A DNA stretch of 64,000 bases, taken from contig CACXNA010000001.1 in NCBI GenBank assembly GCA_902768985.1, positions 124,001-188,000 on the forward strand. Reading direction: 5' to 3'. The position numbers were made by a program, and so were the translations under genes. The notes beneath the pieces are model-generated. The model was not told where the DNA came from and made no database searches. It was given only the letters and a program-made list of their open reading frames with translations. The first letter of the stretch is position 1. Each line of letters begins with the position of its first letter. Positions 1 through 10,080 of this stretch are shown piece after piece. The DNA is from an uncultured Bacteroidia bacterium (GTDB lineage Bacteria > Bacteroidota > Bacteroidia > Bacteroidales > UBA932).

Positions 1-1
1 C

Positions 2-787
2 GCCACGGGCTACTTCGTGGAGTACCGCGGCAGCGCCGTGCGCGCGCTCTCGATGGAGGGCCGCCTGACGCTCTGCAACCTCTCCATCGAGATGGGAGCG
101 CGCGGCGGTTTCATCGCCCCGGACGAGACCACCTTCGCCTACCTCAAGGGGCGCGAGTATGCGCCGAAGGGGGAGGCCTGGGACAAGGCCGTGGCCTACT
201 GGAAGACCCTGCGCAGCGGCGACGACGCCGTCTTCGACAAGGAGCTTGTCTTCGACGCGGCCGACATCGCCCCGATGATCACCTACGGCACCAACCCGGG
301 CATGGGTATCCCCGTGAGTGGAAGCATCCCTGCAGATGCCACGCCGAAAGCGTTGAATTACATGGGATTCCAGGCGGGACAAAAACTGCTTGGACATCCC
401 GTCGACTATGTCTTCCTCGGCGCCTGCACCAATGGCCGCATCGAGGACTTCCGGGCCTTCGCCTCGCTGGTGAAGGGTCGTCACAAGGCCGCCGGCGTGA
501 CCGCCTGGCTGGTGCCCGGCTCCTGGGCCGTGAAGCGCCAGATCGAGGAGGAGGGGCTGGACAAGCAGCTCGCGGAAGCGGGCTTCGAGGTTCGTCAGCC
601 CGGCTGCTCTGCCTGCCTCGCGATGAACGACGACAAGATCCCCGCCGGGAAATATGCCGTCAGCACGAGCAACCGTAATTTTGAGGGCCGCCAGGGCCCC
701 GGCTCCCGCACCATGCTTGCCAGTCCGCTGACCGCGGCGGCCGCGGCCGTCACGGGTGTTGTAACCGATCCCAGAACGCTATTATGA
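2..787 (+). CDS. leuC: 3-isopropylmalate dehydratase large subunit, C-terminal part
   Basis: This is the C-terminal part of LeuC; the start lies upstream of the window. With LeuD it isomerises 2-isopropylmalate to 3-isopropylmalate in leucine biosynthesis, using a [4Fe-4S] cluster. The visible 261 codons carry the three cluster cysteines typical of the aconitase family: one in FLGACTNGR (codon at 425) and a CxxC pair in PGCSACL (codons at 605 and 614). The [15 protein letters not shown] stretch near the end is also characteristic of LeuC. The stop codon overlaps the leuD start (ATGA at 784-787), which suggests translational coupling of the two subunits. Confidence 0.96.
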   Translation, partial: ATGYFVEYRGSAVRALSMEGRLTLCNLSIEMGARGGFIAPDETTFAYLKGREYAPKGEAWDKAVAYWKTLRSGDDAVFDKELVFDAADIAPMITYGTNPGMGIPVSGSIPADATPKALNYMGFQAGQKLLGHPVDYVFLGACTNGRIEDFRAFASLVKGRHKAAGVTAWLVPGSWAVKRQIEEEGLDKQLAEAGFEVRQPGCSACLAMNDDKIPAGKYAVSTSNRNFEGRQGPGSRTMLASPLTAAAAAVTGVVTDPRTLL

Positions 788-1383
788 AACAGAAATTCGA
801 CATCATAGAGAGCACTTGCGTGCCGCTTCCGCTGGAGAACGTGGACACGGACCAGATCATCCCGGCCCGCTTCCTGAAGGCTACTACGCGGGAGGAGAAG
901 TTTTTTGGCGACAACCTGTTCCGCGACTGGCGCTTCAATGCCGACGGCACGCCCAAGAAGGATTTCGTGCTGAACGATCCCCGCTACGGCGGCTGCATCC
1001 TGGTGGCCGGCAAGAACTTCGGCTCCGGCTCGAGCCGTGAGCACGCCGCCTGGGCCATCGCCGGTTACGGCTTCCGGGTGGTGATCTCCAGCTTCTTCGC
1101 CGACATCCACAAGAACAACGAACTCAACAACTTCGTGCTGCCGGTGGTGGTCTCGGAGGCGTTCCTGCAGGAACTCTTCGACAGCATCGCCGCCGACCCG
1201 AAGATGCAGGTGCGCGTCGACGTTCCCGCCCAGACGGTGACCAACCTGGCCACCGGCCGCAGCGAGAAGTTCGAACTCAACGCCTATAAGAAATATTGCT
1301 TGACTAACGCATTAGATGATATAGATTATCTTCTTGAAAATAAGTCAAAAATTGAACAATTTGAGAGAAATAGACAAGGCTAG
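784..1383 (+). CDS. leuD: 3-isopropylmalate dehydratase small subunit
   Basis: LeuD is the swivel-domain subunit that pairs with LeuC in the second step of leucine synthesis. At 199 residues it has the normal family length. It shows the opening [13 protein letters not shown] and the glycine- and serine-rich substrate loop [14 protein letters not shown]. The start overlaps the leuC stop by four bases. The expected C-terminus ([16 protein letters not shown]) is followed by a few residues and a stop that falls at the edge of a palindromic repeat. The next gene appears to start inside this one. Confidence 0.96.
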   Translation: MKQKFDIIESTCVPLPLENVDTDQIIPARFLKATTREEKFFGDNLFRDWRFNADGTPKKDFVLNDPRYGGCILVAGKNFGSGSSREHAAWAIAGYGFRVVISSFFADIHKNNELNNFVLPVVVSEAFLQELFDSIAADPKMQVRVDVPAQTVTNLATGRSEKFELNAYKKYCLTNALDDIDYLLENKSKIEQFERNRQG

Positions 1384-2998
1384 GAGCGAAGCGACTAAGC
1401 CCCTTCCCGCCGGGAAGGGGTTTGGGGATGGGGTCGTTGGACGACCGTATTTCGACAATCGAGTTGTCGAAATACTCGATACCACGCTGCGCGACGGCGA
1501 GCAGACGGCGGGCGTCTCGTTCAATGCGAACGAGAAGCTGGCCATCGCCCAGCTCCTGCTCGAGGAGCTGAAGGTCGACCGCATCGAGGTTGCGTCCGCC
1601 CGCGTGTCCAAGGGGGAGAGCGAGGCGTTCCGGCGCATCTGCGCCTGGGCCGCCGACGCCGGCTGCCTGGACCGCGTGGAGGCCCTGGGATTCGTGGACG
1701 ACGGCGTGTCCGTGGACTGGATCGCCGACGCCGGCGGCAAGGTGGTCAACATCCTCGCCAAGGGTTCCCTGCGCCACCTGGAGAAGCAGCTGAAGAAGAC
1801 CCCCGAGCAGCACGCCGAGGACATTATCCGCGTGATCGGCCACGCCGGCGTGCGCGGCCTCGCGGTCAACCTCTACCTCGAGGACTGGTCCAACGGCATG
1901 GCCGATTCGCCCGACTACGTGTTCGGCCTGCTGGACAAGCTTCGTTTCCAGCCCATCCAGCATGTGATGCTGCCCGACACTCTTGGTGTGCTCAACCCCT
2001 GGCAGGTGGAGGAATACATCGGCCGGATGAAGCAGCGCTTCCCGAACCTGGCTTTCGATTTCCACGCCCACAACGACTACGGTCTCGCCGTGGCGAACAC
2101 CCTGGCGGCGGCCCGTGCCGGCGTCGGCGGCGTCCACGTGACCGTGAACGGGCTGGGCGAGCGCAGCGGCAACGCCCCCGTGGCGAGTGTCGTGGCGGCG
2201 CTCAAGGACCAGCTCGGCTGCGCCGTCCGCGTGGAGGAGGGGAGCCTCACCCACGTCTGCAAGTACGTGGAGAGCATCGCCGGTATCCGCATCCCGGACA
2301 ATGAGCCGGTGGTGGGTGAGAATGTCTTCACGCAGAGCAGCGGCGTGCACGCCGACGGCGACAACAAGGCCGACCTCTATGCCAACCGCCTGCTGCCGCA
2401 GCGCTTCGGCCGCGAGCGCAGCTACGCGCTGGGCAAGATGAGCGGCAAGGCCAACATCGCCAAGAACCTCGACAAGCTGGGCATCCGCCTCACGCCCGAG
2501 CAGATCAAGCTCGTGACGCAGCGCGTCGTGGAGCTCGGCGACAAGAAGGAGTCCCTGGCTCCGGAGGACCTCCCGTTCATCGTGGCGGACGTCCTCAAGA
2601 CGACGCACAACGCCACCCAGGACAACATCCACATCGTCAACTACTCCCTGCAGCTGGCCCGCGGCATGCGCCCGGTGGCCATCGTCAAGGTCAGCATCCA
2701 CGGGGAAGAATATGAAGCCGCCGCCCCCGGCGACGGTCAGTACGACGCCTTCATGAAGGCGCTCTGGATCATCTACGAGAAGCTCGGCAAGAAGCACCCC
2801 GTGCTCACCGACTATCAGGTCACCATCCCCCCGGGAGGCAAGACGGACGCCCTCGTGTCCGCCAGCATCTCCTGGAAGAACGGCGACTACGAGTTCAAGA
2901 CCCGCGGCATCGACTCCGACCAGACGGAAGCCGCCATCAAGGCCACGGTCAAGATGCTCAACATCATTGAAAACATGGATCTGAATCAATTGAAATGA
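1334..2998 (+). CDS. 2-isopropylmalate/citramalate synthase family protein
   Basis: This is a DRE-TIM acyltransferase of the LeuA/CimA/homocitrate synthase family, condensing acetyl-CoA with a 2-oxo acid. The catalytic domain begins at [14 protein letters not shown] and contains the metal-binding HAHNDYG motif and [10 protein letters not shown]. The C-terminal part (about residue 410 onward) resembles the LeuA allosteric domain. The position between leuD and leuB fits leucine synthesis, but a citramalate synthase feeding isoleucine is equally possible. There is no ATG between leuD and the conserved domain. The only in-frame starts are TTG codons at 1334, 1352 and 1361, inside leuD, so the product would carry about 30 residues encoded by a palindromic repeat. 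The stop overlaps the leuB start (ATGA). Confidence 0.88.
   Translation: MKISQKLNNLREIDKARSEATKPLPAGKGFGDGVVGRPYFDNRVVEILDTTLRDGEQTAGVSFNANEKLAIAQLLLEELKVDRIEVASARVSKGESEAFRRICAWAADAGCLDRVEALGFVDDGVSVDWIADAGGKVVNILAKGSLRHLEKQLKKTPEQHAEDIIRVIGHAGVRGLAVNLYLEDWSNGMADSPDYVFGLLDKLRFQPIQHVMLPDTLGVLNPWQVEEYIGRMKQRFPNLAFDFHAHNDYGLAVANTLAAARAGVGGVHVTVNGLGERSGNAPVASVVAALKDQLGCAVRVEEGSLTHVCKYVESIAGIRIPDNEPVVGENVFTQSSGVHADGDNKADLYANRLLPQRFGRERSYALGKMSGKANIAKNLDKLGIRLTPEQIKLVTQRVVELGDKKESLAPEDLPFIVADVLKTTHNATQDNIHIVNYSLQLARGMRPVAIVKVSIHGEEYEAAAPGDGQYDAFMKALWIIYEKLGKKHPVLTDYQVTIPPGGKTDALVSASISWKNGDYEFKTRGIDSDQTEAAIKATVKMLNIIENMDLNQLK
1381..1475. repeat. palindromic repeat at the leuD / isopropylmalate synthase junction
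   Basis: Three inverted repeats lie in series. CCCCTTCCC and GGGAAGGGG flank a short loop near 1400-1420. GTCGT and ACGAC flank three bases near 1433-1445. A perfect 12-base arm pair follows (GTATTTCGACAA at 1447-1458 and its complement at 1464-1475, loop TCGAG). The segment begins at the leuD stop and ends just before the first conserved residues of the next protein. It looks like a dispersed intergenic repeat that is now read through by that gene. Confidence 0.75.
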
Positions 2999-4053
2999 AA
3001 CTGAACATTGCCCTTCTGCCCGGGGACGGCATCGGCCCCGAAGTCATCAGCCAGGCGGTCAAAAGCGTTGACGCCGTCTGCCGCAAGTTCGGACACGAGG
3101 TGTCCTACCATTTCGCATACGTGGGCGCCTGCGCCATCGACCGTTTCGGCGACGCCTTCCCGGAGGTGACCTACAAGACCTGCCTGGATTCCGACGCGGT
3201 ACTTTTCGGCGCCGTCGGCGACCCCAAATATGACAACGATCCGACCGCCAAGGTGCGTCCGGAGCAGGGCCTGCTGGCCATGCGCAAGCAGCTCGGCCTG
3301 TACGCCAACCTGCGCCCCGTGGAGACCTTCAAGTCGCTCGTCCACAAATCCCCGCTCAAGGAGGAGCTGGTGGACGGCGCCGACTTCCTCGTGATCCGCG
3401 AGCTCACCGGCGGCATGTATTTCGGCGAGAAGGGCCGCCTCGACGGAGGCGACACCGCCTACGATACGAACATCTATCACCGTTACGAGATCGAGCGCAT
3501 CCTCAAGCAGGCGTTCGAGTACGCCATGCGCCGCCGCAAGCATCTCACCGTGGTGGACAAGGCCAACGTGCTCGAGTCCTCCCGCCTGTGGCGCCAGATT
3601 GCCCAGGAGATGGCCCCGAATTACCCCGAGGTCACGACGGACTACATGTTCGTGGACAATGCCGCGATGAAACTCATTACGGGCCCGAAATTCTTCGACG
3701 TCGTCGTGACGGAGAACACCTTCGGCGACATCCTCACCGACGAGGCCAGCGTGGTCTCCGGCTCGATGGGCCTGCTCGCTTCCGCCTCCGTCGGCGAGAA
3801 GACCGGCGTCTACGAACCCATCCACGGATCCTGGCCGCAGGCCGCCGGCAAGAACATCGCGAACCCCCTCGCAGCCATCCTTTCGGCTGCGATGATGTTC
3901 GAATATGCCTTCGGTTTGATGGAGGAAGGACGTGCAATTCGCAACGCATTGACTGCCAGCATTGAAAACAATTATGTCACCGATGATTTGGCCGCTTCCG
4001 GCACCGCTCATACGACCGAGGAAGTGGGTGATTGGGTGGCAAAACACATCTAA
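2995..4053 (+). CDS. leuB: 3-isopropylmalate dehydrogenase
   Basis: LeuB oxidises and decarboxylates 3-isopropylmalate to 2-oxoisocaproate with NAD+. The 352-residue length is normal for the family. The N-terminus [11 protein letters not shown], the [21 protein letters not shown] segment with substrate arginines, the metal-binding region DNAAMKLI, and [12 protein letters not shown] followed by the NAD-binding [13 protein letters not shown] are all present. The start overlaps the preceding stop by four bases, so the gene is part of the leu operon. The next gene, ilvE, begins 24 bases downstream. Confidence 0.96.
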   Translation: MKLNIALLPGDGIGPEVISQAVKSVDAVCRKFGHEVSYHFAYVGACAIDRFGDAFPEVTYKTCLDSDAVLFGAVGDPKYDNDPTAKVRPEQGLLAMRKQLGLYANLRPVETFKSLVHKSPLKEELVDGADFLVIRELTGGMYFGEKGRLDGGDTAYDTNIYHRYEIERILKQAFEYAMRRRKHLTVVDKANVLESSRLWRQIAQEMAPNYPEVTTDYMFVDNAAMKLITGPKFFDVVVTENTFGDILTDEASVVSGSMGLLASASVGEKTGVYEPIHGSWPQAAGKNIANPLAAILSAAMMFEYAFGLMEEGRAIRNALTASIENNYVTDDLAASGTAHTTEEVGDWVAKHI

Positions 4054-4077
4054 AAAACGGTAATATAAGCTAAAGTT

Positions 4078-5112
4078 ATGGCACAGATAGATTGGGATAC
4101 TTTAGGCTTCGACGCCTACCGTACGCGCACCGTGGTCCTGGCTCACTACCGGGACGGCGCCTGGTCTGACATCCAGACCACCGAGACCTTCTCTTTCACC
4201 ATCGACCCTTTCACGCAGGGACTGCACTACGCCATCTCCTGCTTCGAGGGCCTGAAGGCTTTCACCCAGAAGGACGGCAGCATTGTGATGTTCCGTCCGG
4301 ATAAGAACGCCGCCCGCATGGCGCGTTCCGCCCGTTTCCTCGGACTGCCCGAGCCGCCCCAGGAGATGTTTATCAAGATGTGTGAACTCTGCGTCAAGAA
4401 CAACCTGGAGTTCCTGCCGCCCTACGGCCATCAGGCTTCGCTGTACCTGCGTCCGCTGCTCTTCGCTCCGCACCCGCAGATGCAGCTGGTGCCGTATCCG
4501 GAGGTGATCCTGGCCGTCATGTGCGCCCCGGCGGGCTCCTACTACGGCGCCCACCTGCGTTCGGCCGCCGCCGTGATTCCCGGCGATTTCGACCGCGCCG
4601 CGCCGAAGGGTACGGGCTCCTACAAGCTCAGCGCCAACTACGCCGGCACCTTCGTGCCTTACCAGATCGCCCATCAGCAGGGCTATGCGGAGCTGCTTTA
4701 CCTCAATTCCGCGACGCGCGAGTATGTGGACGAGTTCGGCTCCTCCAACTTCTTCGGCATCAAGGACAACACCTACGTGACCCCGTTGTCCGACAGCGTG
4801 CTGCCTTCCATCACCAACCTGACGCTGCAGGAGTGCGCCGCGGACTTCGGCATGAAGGTCGAGAAGCGCCGCGTGCCCCTCGAGGAGCTGGCCGAGTTTG
4901 AAGAGGCCGGCGGCTGCGGCACTGCCGTGGTCATCACCCCGATGTCGCACATCGACATGAAGCCCGTCCTCCGGGAGCCGGCGGTGTCCCGCAGCTTCCG
5001 CTACGAGGAAGACGGCGCCGTGGGCCCCGTCTGCACCAAACTCTACAAGAGAATTACCGGTATCCAGTTCGGTGAGATCGAAGACGTCCACGGCTGGTGC
5101 TATAAGATCTAA
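4078..5112 (+). CDS. ilvE: branched-chain amino acid aminotransferase
   Basis: This fold-type IV PLP aminotransferase completes leucine, isoleucine and valine synthesis by transamination with glutamate. The 344-residue protein has the longer BCAT architecture, with ISCFEGLKAF near residue 55, PLP lysine region GTGSYKLSANYAG near residue 180, and EFGSSNFFGI near residue 220, followed by the phosphate-binding region. It lies directly downstream of leuB on the same strand, so the leucine pathway ends inside the cluster. The next aminotransferase gene starts two bases after its stop. Confidence 0.94.
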   Translation: MAQIDWDTLGFDAYRTRTVVLAHYRDGAWSDIQTTETFSFTIDPFTQGLHYAISCFEGLKAFTQKDGSIVMFRPDKNAARMARSARFLGLPEPPQEMFIKMCELCVKNNLEFLPPYGHQASLYLRPLLFAPHPQMQLVPYPEVILAVMCAPAGSYYGAHLRSAAAVIPGDFDRAAPKGTGSYKLSANYAGTFVPYQIAHQQGYAELLYLNSATREYVDEFGSSNFFGIKDNTYVTPLSDSVLPSITNLTLQECAADFGMKVEKRRVPLEELAEFEEAGGCGTAVVITPMSHIDMKPVLREPAVSRSFRYEEDGAVGPVCTKLYKRITGIQFGEIEDVHGWCYKI

Positions 5113-5114
5113 GG

Positions 5115-6431
5115 ATGAAGATTTTCAGCGAAGCGCTGGTCGCCGAGGCCTGTCGCGTGAACAACATAGCGGACCTGTCGACCGCCACGATCGGAGAGAT
5201 CCTCCTGGCGGCGTCGTACCTGGAGCAGAAGACGGGGATACCCTTCGTCCGGATGGACCAGGGCTCGCCCGGCCTGCCCATCAACCGCTACGGCGTCGAA
5301 GCTGAGAAGCGGGCGCTGGATAGCGGGATCGGTTCGCAGTATCCGGCCGCGGCCGGCGTGCCCGAGCTCAAAGAGGCCGCTTCCGCGTTCGTCAAGGCCT
5401 TCATCGATGTCGATATCGCCCCGCGGGGCTGCGTGCCCACGACGGGCTCCGTAGCGGCCTCTTTCGGGTCGTTCATCGCCTGCACGCAGCGCATCCCCGG
5501 CAAGGACAAGGTGTTGTTCGTCGATCCGGGCTTCCCGATCCAGAAGTCGCAGCTGCGCGTGCTCGGGATCGGCTGGCGCGAATTTGACATCTACGCTTGG
5601 CGCGGCGCCGCCCGGCTTCGCGAGAAGCTGGAGCAGGAACTCGCCGCGGGCGATGTCGCCGCCATCGTGTATTCCAACCCCAACAATCCCGCATGGATCT
5701 GCCTGGAGGAGGAAGAGCTGCAGGTGATCGGCGAGCTGGCCACGAAGTACGACGCCGTCGTGATGGAGGACCTGGCCTACTTCTGCATGGATTACCGCCG
5801 GGAGCTGGGCCATCCCTACGAGGCCCCCTTCCTGCCCACGGTGGCGCGCTATACGGACAATTACATCCTGATGCTCTCCGCGTCCAAGATCTTCAGCTAT
5901 GCCGGCCAGCGCATCGCGCTTTGCTGCATCTCCGACAAACTCTACGAGAAGCAGTATCCGGCCATGGCGAAGCGTTACCTCGACGCCGGCGTGTTCGGCG
6001 TCACGCTCACCGCCTCCATCCTCTACATGATCACAAGCGGCTGCACGGCCACGACGCAGTACGGCTACGCCGAGATGCTGCGGCTCTCCTGCGAGGGCAA
6101 GATCGATTTCGTGGAGGACACGCGCGAGTACGCGCGCCGGGCGGCCCGGATGAAGGAAATCTTCCGCCGGCACGGTTTCTCCGTGGTCTACGACCGCGAC
6201 GTGACGCGCGAGGTAGGGGACGGCTTCTTCTTCACCCTGGGCTACGAAGGCCTGAGCGGCGACGAGCTGGTGGTCGAGCTGATGTACTATGGCGTCAGCA
6301 GCATCTCCCTGTCCACGACGGGCAGCACCCGCCAGGGCGTGCGCGGCTGCACGAGCCGCATGCGCGAAGAACTCTATCCCGTCCTCGAGGAGCGCATGGC
6401 TGAATTCGAGCGGGATCATCCGAAGAAATAG
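5115..6431 (+). CDS. PLP-dependent aminotransferase, class I/II fold, substrate unknown
   Basis: This 438-residue protein is a fold-type I aminotransferase. SNPNNPAW carries the PLP ring-contact asparagine, and SASKIFSYAGQR carries the Schiff-base lysine. A C-terminal RGCTSRM segment may hold the carboxylate-binding arginine. It sits between ilvE and metX in a run of leucine, methionine and lysine genes, so it may serve one of these pathways or aspartate/glutamate transamination. The sequence alone does not give the substrate. It does not look like LL-diaminopimelate aminotransferase. The gene is tightly packed, two bases after ilvE and five before metX. Confidence 0.85.
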   Translation: MKIFSEALVAEACRVNNIADLSTATIGEILLAASYLEQKTGIPFVRMDQGSPGLPINRYGVEAEKRALDSGIGSQYPAAAGVPELKEAASAFVKAFIDVDIAPRGCVPTTGSVAASFGSFIACTQRIPGKDKVLFVDPGFPIQKSQLRVLGIGWREFDIYAWRGAARLREKLEQELAAGDVAAIVYSNPNNPAWICLEEEELQVIGELATKYDAVVMEDLAYFCMDYRRELGHPYEAPFLPTVARYTDNYILMLSASKIFSYAGQRIALCCISDKLYEKQYPAMAKRYLDAGVFGVTLTASILYMITSGCTATTQYGYAEMLRLSCEGKIDFVEDTREYARRAARMKEIFRRHGFSVVYDRDVTREVGDGFFFTLGYEGLSGDELVVELMYYGVSSISLSTTGSTRQGVRGCTSRMREELYPVLEERMAEFERDHPKK

Positions 6432-6436
6432 TTTAT

Positions 6437-7471
6437 ATGAGATATAATAAGCTTGTCATAGACAAACCCTTCCAGTTTGAAGCAGGCGGTCAGCTCGACC
6501 ACCTGGAGCTGGTGTACCATACCTCCGACCGGGAATACCGGCCGGGCGACATCGTGGTCTGGGTTTGCCACGCGCTGACCGGCAATTCCAATCCCGAGGA
6601 CTGGTGGCCGCAGCTCGTGGGCAAGGACAAGCTCTTCGATCCGGACCGCTATTACGTCGTCTGCGCGTCGATGCTCTGCTCGCCCTACGGCGAGACGGGG
6701 CCCGCGTCGATTAATCCCAAGACGGGGCGGCCCTATCTGTTCGACTTCCCGCGCACGACGGTGCGCGACATCGTGAACGCCAATATCCTGGTGCGCAAGC
6801 ACCTGGGCATCGAGCACATCGACCTGATGCTCGGCCCCTCCATCGGCGGTTTCCAGGCCCTGGAATGGGTGATCATGGAGCCGGAGGTGGTGCGGGACGT
6901 GGTCTTCCTGGCCACGGCCACGCGCGTGCCGCCCTTCATGACGGCGTTCAACGAGTCCCAGCGCATGGCGCTGGAGGCCGATCCCACATTCCGCGAAGCG
7001 AAGGATCTGAACGGCGGCGCCGCGGGCCTCTCCTGCGCGCGCTCGATCGCCCTCATTTCCTACCGTACCTACGCCGGCTACAACCTCACGCAGGCGGAGC
7101 CGGAGGAGGATACCCTGTTCGCCGACCGGGCGGGCTCGTACCAGCGCTACCAGGGCCTGAAGCTCCTGCGGCGCGCGTTCGACGCCTACAGCTACTGGTA
7201 CCTCACCTATGCCCTCGACAGCATGAACGTCGGCCGGGGCCGGGGCGGGGTGGACGCGGCGCTCTCGCGCATCCAGGCGAACTGTATGATGATCAGCATC
7301 GACAGCGACGTGCTGTTCCCGCCCAGCCACGGCCGGGCCACGGTGGCTGCCCTCAAGACGGCGGCCTACCGGGAGATCAGCTCCGCGTTCGGCCATGACG
7401 GCTTCCTGATCGAGAACGACCAGCTGACCGCCATCCTCAAGCCGATGCTGGACAAGTACCAGAACCGTTAG
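6437..7471 (+). CDS. metX: homoserine O-acetyltransferase
   Basis: This alpha/beta-hydrolase-fold acyltransferase activates homoserine for methionine synthesis. The 344-residue length fits MetX. It has CHALTGNSNPEDWW near the N-terminus, the nucleophile elbow GPSIGGFQ (serine near residue 138), the catalytic aspartate region SIDSDVLFPP and the catalytic histidine in AFGHDGFL. The acyl donor (acetyl or succinyl) cannot be decided from sequence alone; MetX naming follows the family. Its TAG stop shares the G with a possible GTG of the next frame, and lysC begins about 24 bases later. Confidence 0.93.
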   Translation: MRYNKLVIDKPFQFEAGGQLDHLELVYHTSDREYRPGDIVVWVCHALTGNSNPEDWWPQLVGKDKLFDPDRYYVVCASMLCSPYGETGPASINPKTGRPYLFDFPRTTVRDIVNANILVRKHLGIEHIDLMLGPSIGGFQALEWVIMEPEVVRDVVFLATATRVPPFMTAFNESQRMALEADPTFREAKDLNGGAAGLSCARSIALISYRTYAGYNLTQAEPEEDTLFADRAGSYQRYQGLKLLRRAFDAYSYWYLTYALDSMNVGRGRGGVDAALSRIQANCMMISIDSDVLFPPSHGRATVAALKTAAYREISSAFGHDGFLIENDQLTAILKPMLDKYQNR

Positions 7472-7494
7472 TGAAGATAAAACATTGTAAGGAT

Positions 7495-8808
7495 ATGAAA
7501 ATTATGAAATTCGGCGGCACCTCGGTTGGGTCCGCACAACGCATCCAGCATGTCGCGGACCTCGTGTCCCGCGGCGGCCGCAATTTCGTCGTCCTGTCGG
7601 CCATGTCCGGCACGACCAACTCCCTGGTGGAGATTTCCGACTACCTGTTCAACCGCAACGTCGAGGGCGCCCGCGAGACCATCGACCGCCTGGCGGCGAA
7701 GTACCGTGGCGTGATCGCCGAGCTGTACAGCACGGCCGAGGCGCGCGACAAGGCGCAGAAGTACGCCGACGGCGTGTTCGACTATATCAAGACCTTCACC
7801 AAGAAGCTCTTTACCCAGGTGGAGTCGAAGATCATCGTCGGTCAGGGCGAGCTCCTGTCCACGCACATGATGGCCTTCTACCTGGAGGAGAAGGGCGTGG
7901 CGGTGCAGCTGCTGCCGGCACTCGACTTCATGAAGATCGACGTCCAGGGCGAGCCGGATACGGATTACATCAAGGAGAAGCTCACCGCGCTGCTCGCGAA
8001 ATATCCCAAGGCCCCGCTCTACCTCACGCAGGGCTTCATCTGCCGCAACCCGCACGACGAGATCGACAATCTGCAGCGCGGCGGCTCGGACTACACCGCT
8101 TCGCTGATCGGCGCGGCCGTCGGCGCGGAGGAGATCCAGATCTGGACCGACATTGACGGCATGCACAACAACGATCCCCGTATCGTGGACCACACCACGG
8201 CCGTGCGTCACCTCCATTTCGAGGAGGCCGCTGAGCTGGGTTATTTCGGTGCCAAGATCCTGCATCCGACCTGCATCCAGCCGGCCAAGTTCGCCGGCAT
8301 TCCGGTGCTCCTGCTCAATACGATGGATCCTGAGGCTCCCGGCACGCTGATCGACAATATCCCCGAGGCCGGCACCATCAAGGCCATCGCCGCGAAGGAC
8401 AATATCACCGCCATCCGCATCAAGTCTTCCCGCATGCTCCTCGCGCACGGTTTCCTGCGCAAGGTCTTCGAGATCTTCGAGAGCTGGCAGACTTCCATCG
8501 ACATGATCTGCACCTCGGAGGTGGGCGTGTCGATGTCGATCGACAACACGCGCCACCTCGGCGAAATCGTCCACGACCTCAAGAAGTACGGCACCGTGGG
8601 CGTGGACCTGGACATGTGCATCATCTGTGTGGTGGGCGACATGGACTGGGAGAACGTGGGCTTCGAGTCCCGTGCCCTGGACGCCATGAAGGACATCCCC
8701 GTGCGTATGATTTCTTACGGCGGCAGCAACTACAACATCTCCTTCCTCGTGAAGGGGGAGGACAAGGCACGCGCCCTGCGCTCCTTGAGCAAATGCCTGT
8801 TTAAGTAA
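7495..8808 (+). CDS. lysC: aspartate kinase, monofunctional
   Basis: This enzyme phosphorylates aspartate, the first step towards lysine, methionine and threonine. The kinase domain opens with MKFGGTSVGSAQRI and contains the substrate-binding GGSDYTASLIG. The C-terminal third (from about residue 295) resembles tandem ACT domains used for feedback control. No homoserine dehydrogenase domain is fused. I chose ATG 7495 (MKIMKFGG) because it fits the family N-terminus; a GTG at 7471 would add eight unconserved residues, and ATG 7504 is the other option. The stop TAA overlaps the ATG of lysA. Confidence 0.94.
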   Translation: MKIMKFGGTSVGSAQRIQHVADLVSRGGRNFVVLSAMSGTTNSLVEISDYLFNRNVEGARETIDRLAAKYRGVIAELYSTAEARDKAQKYADGVFDYIKTFTKKLFTQVESKIIVGQGELLSTHMMAFYLEEKGVAVQLLPALDFMKIDVQGEPDTDYIKEKLTALLAKYPKAPLYLTQGFICRNPHDEIDNLQRGGSDYTASLIGAAVGAEEIQIWTDIDGMHNNDPRIVDHTTAVRHLHFEEAAELGYFGAKILHPTCIQPAKFAGIPVLLLNTMDPEAPGTLIDNIPEAGTIKAIAAKDNITAIRIKSSRMLLAHGFLRKVFEIFESWQTSIDMICTSEVGVSMSIDNTRHLGEIVHDLKKYGTVGVDLDMCIICVVGDMDWENVGFESRALDAMKDIPVRMISYGGSNYNISFLVKGEDKARALRSLSKCLFK

Positions 8809-9965
8809 TGCTGAAGGGTGATTTCCCGGTAGAACGCTTTGCAGGCCTGCGGACCCCGTTCTACTATTACGATCTGCCCCTGCTGCGCCGCACGCTTGAC
8901 CTCGTGCGGGAGCAGTTGGACCGCAACCCGGACTTCCGGGTGCACTATGCGGTCAAGGCGAATTACAACCCCCGTATCCTCGCGGAGATCGCTTCGCGGG
9001 GCTTCGGCGCCGACTGTGTGAGCGGCGGCGAGGTGCAGGCGGCGCTGGACGCGGGCTTCCCCGCGGAGGGCATCGTCTTCGCAGGTGTGGGCAAGAGCGA
9101 CGAGGAGATCCGCCTCGCGCTGCAGGCCGGCATTTCCCGTTTCAACGTGGAGTCCGCGGCCGAGCTGGAGATCATCGACGCCCTGGCGGGCGAGATGGGG
9201 AAGGTGGCCCCCGTGGCCCTGCGCATCAATCCTGACATCGGCGCGCACACGCACGCCGGCATCACCACCGGCCTGGCCGAGAACAAATTCGGCATCAATT
9301 ACGAACAGTTGGACGAGGTGATGGACCTGGCACTGCGCCTGCAGCATGTGCACTATGTGGGACTTCATTTCCACATCGGCTCGCAGATCCTCGATATGAG
9401 CGATTTCGTGGCCCTCTGCAACCGCGTCAACGAGCTGGTTGTGCGTCTGCAGCGCGGCGGCCGTCCGGTGGGCGACATCAACGTGGGCGGCGGCCTGGGC
9501 ATCAATTACCAGCATCCCAACCATTTCCCGATTGCTGATTTCGCCGGTTGGTTCGAGACTTTCCGCAAGCATCTCAAGCTGCCGCAGGGGACTGTCGTGC
9601 ACTTCGAGCCGGGCCGCTCCATCGTGGCGCCCTGCGGCTCGCTGATCTGCCGCGTGCTCTATGTCAAGCAGGGTACGCACAAGCAGTTCGCCATCATCGA
9701 CGGCAGCATGACCGAGCTGGTGCGTCCGGCGATGTACCGGGCTTACCACCGTGTGGAGAACATTTCTTCCGGCGAGCCGGAGGAAATCTATGATGTGGTG
9801 GGACCCGTCTGCGAGAGCTCCGATGTCTTCGTCAAGGAGTTCTCCATGGACAAGTGCCACCGCGGGGACTTTGTCGCCATCCGCTCCGCCGGCGCCTACG
9901 GCGAAGCCATGGCCTCCCGCTACAACCTCCACCGCATCCCCGACGCCTACTTCTTCGAAGGGTAG
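8808..9965 (+). CDS. lysA: diaminopimelate decarboxylase
   Basis: LysA decarboxylates meso-diaminopimelate to lysine. The 385-residue protein has the fold-type III PLP motif HYAVKANYN with the Schiff-base lysine near residue 47. VSGGEVQAAL, HIGSQI, the glycine-rich GGGLGI, EPGRSIV and the active-site cysteine segment GPVCESSD follow. It is the last gene of the cluster: the start overlaps the lysC stop (TAATG), and a gene-free repeat region follows. Confidence 0.95.
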   Translation: MLKGDFPVERFAGLRTPFYYYDLPLLRRTLDLVREQLDRNPDFRVHYAVKANYNPRILAEIASRGFGADCVSGGEVQAALDAGFPAEGIVFAGVGKSDEEIRLALQAGISRFNVESAAELEIIDALAGEMGKVAPVALRINPDIGAHTHAGITTGLAENKFGINYEQLDEVMDLALRLQHVHYVGLHFHIGSQILDMSDFVALCNRVNELVVRLQRGGRPVGDINVGGGLGINYQHPNHFPIADFAGWFETFRKHLKLPQGTVVHFEPGRSIVAPCGSLICRVLYVKQGTHKQFAIIDGSMTELVRPAMYRAYHRVENISSGEPEEIYDVVGPVCESSDVFVKEFSMDKCHRGDFVAIRSAGAYGEAMASRYNLHRIPDAYFFEG

Positions 9966-9976
9966 AAGGTAGCCTT

Positions 9977-9998
9977 GTCATGCCCGACCTGATCGGGC
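9977..9998 (+). repeat. GTCATGCCCGACCTG dispersed repeat
   Basis: Imperfect palindrome with GCCCGA and TCGGGC arms, just after the lysA stop. The first 14 bases recur at 33707-33720, fused to a different repeat. Confidence 0.6.
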
Positions 9999-10080
9999 CT
10001 CTCCTCCTTCCCGGCACTACTGCCACCTGCCACTGTCTCTCGCTGTGAGCTATAAGTGGTTGACTGATAGAAATTGATGC

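Noticed and set aside
1304-2989. Minus-strand frame opposite the isopropylmalate synthase-like gene
   Set aside because: Shadow of a recognised enzyme; composition rich in V, L, G and H without motifs.
6420-7495. A SAM riboswitch near metX
   Set aside because: metX lies five bases after the preceding gene and no such fold is present.
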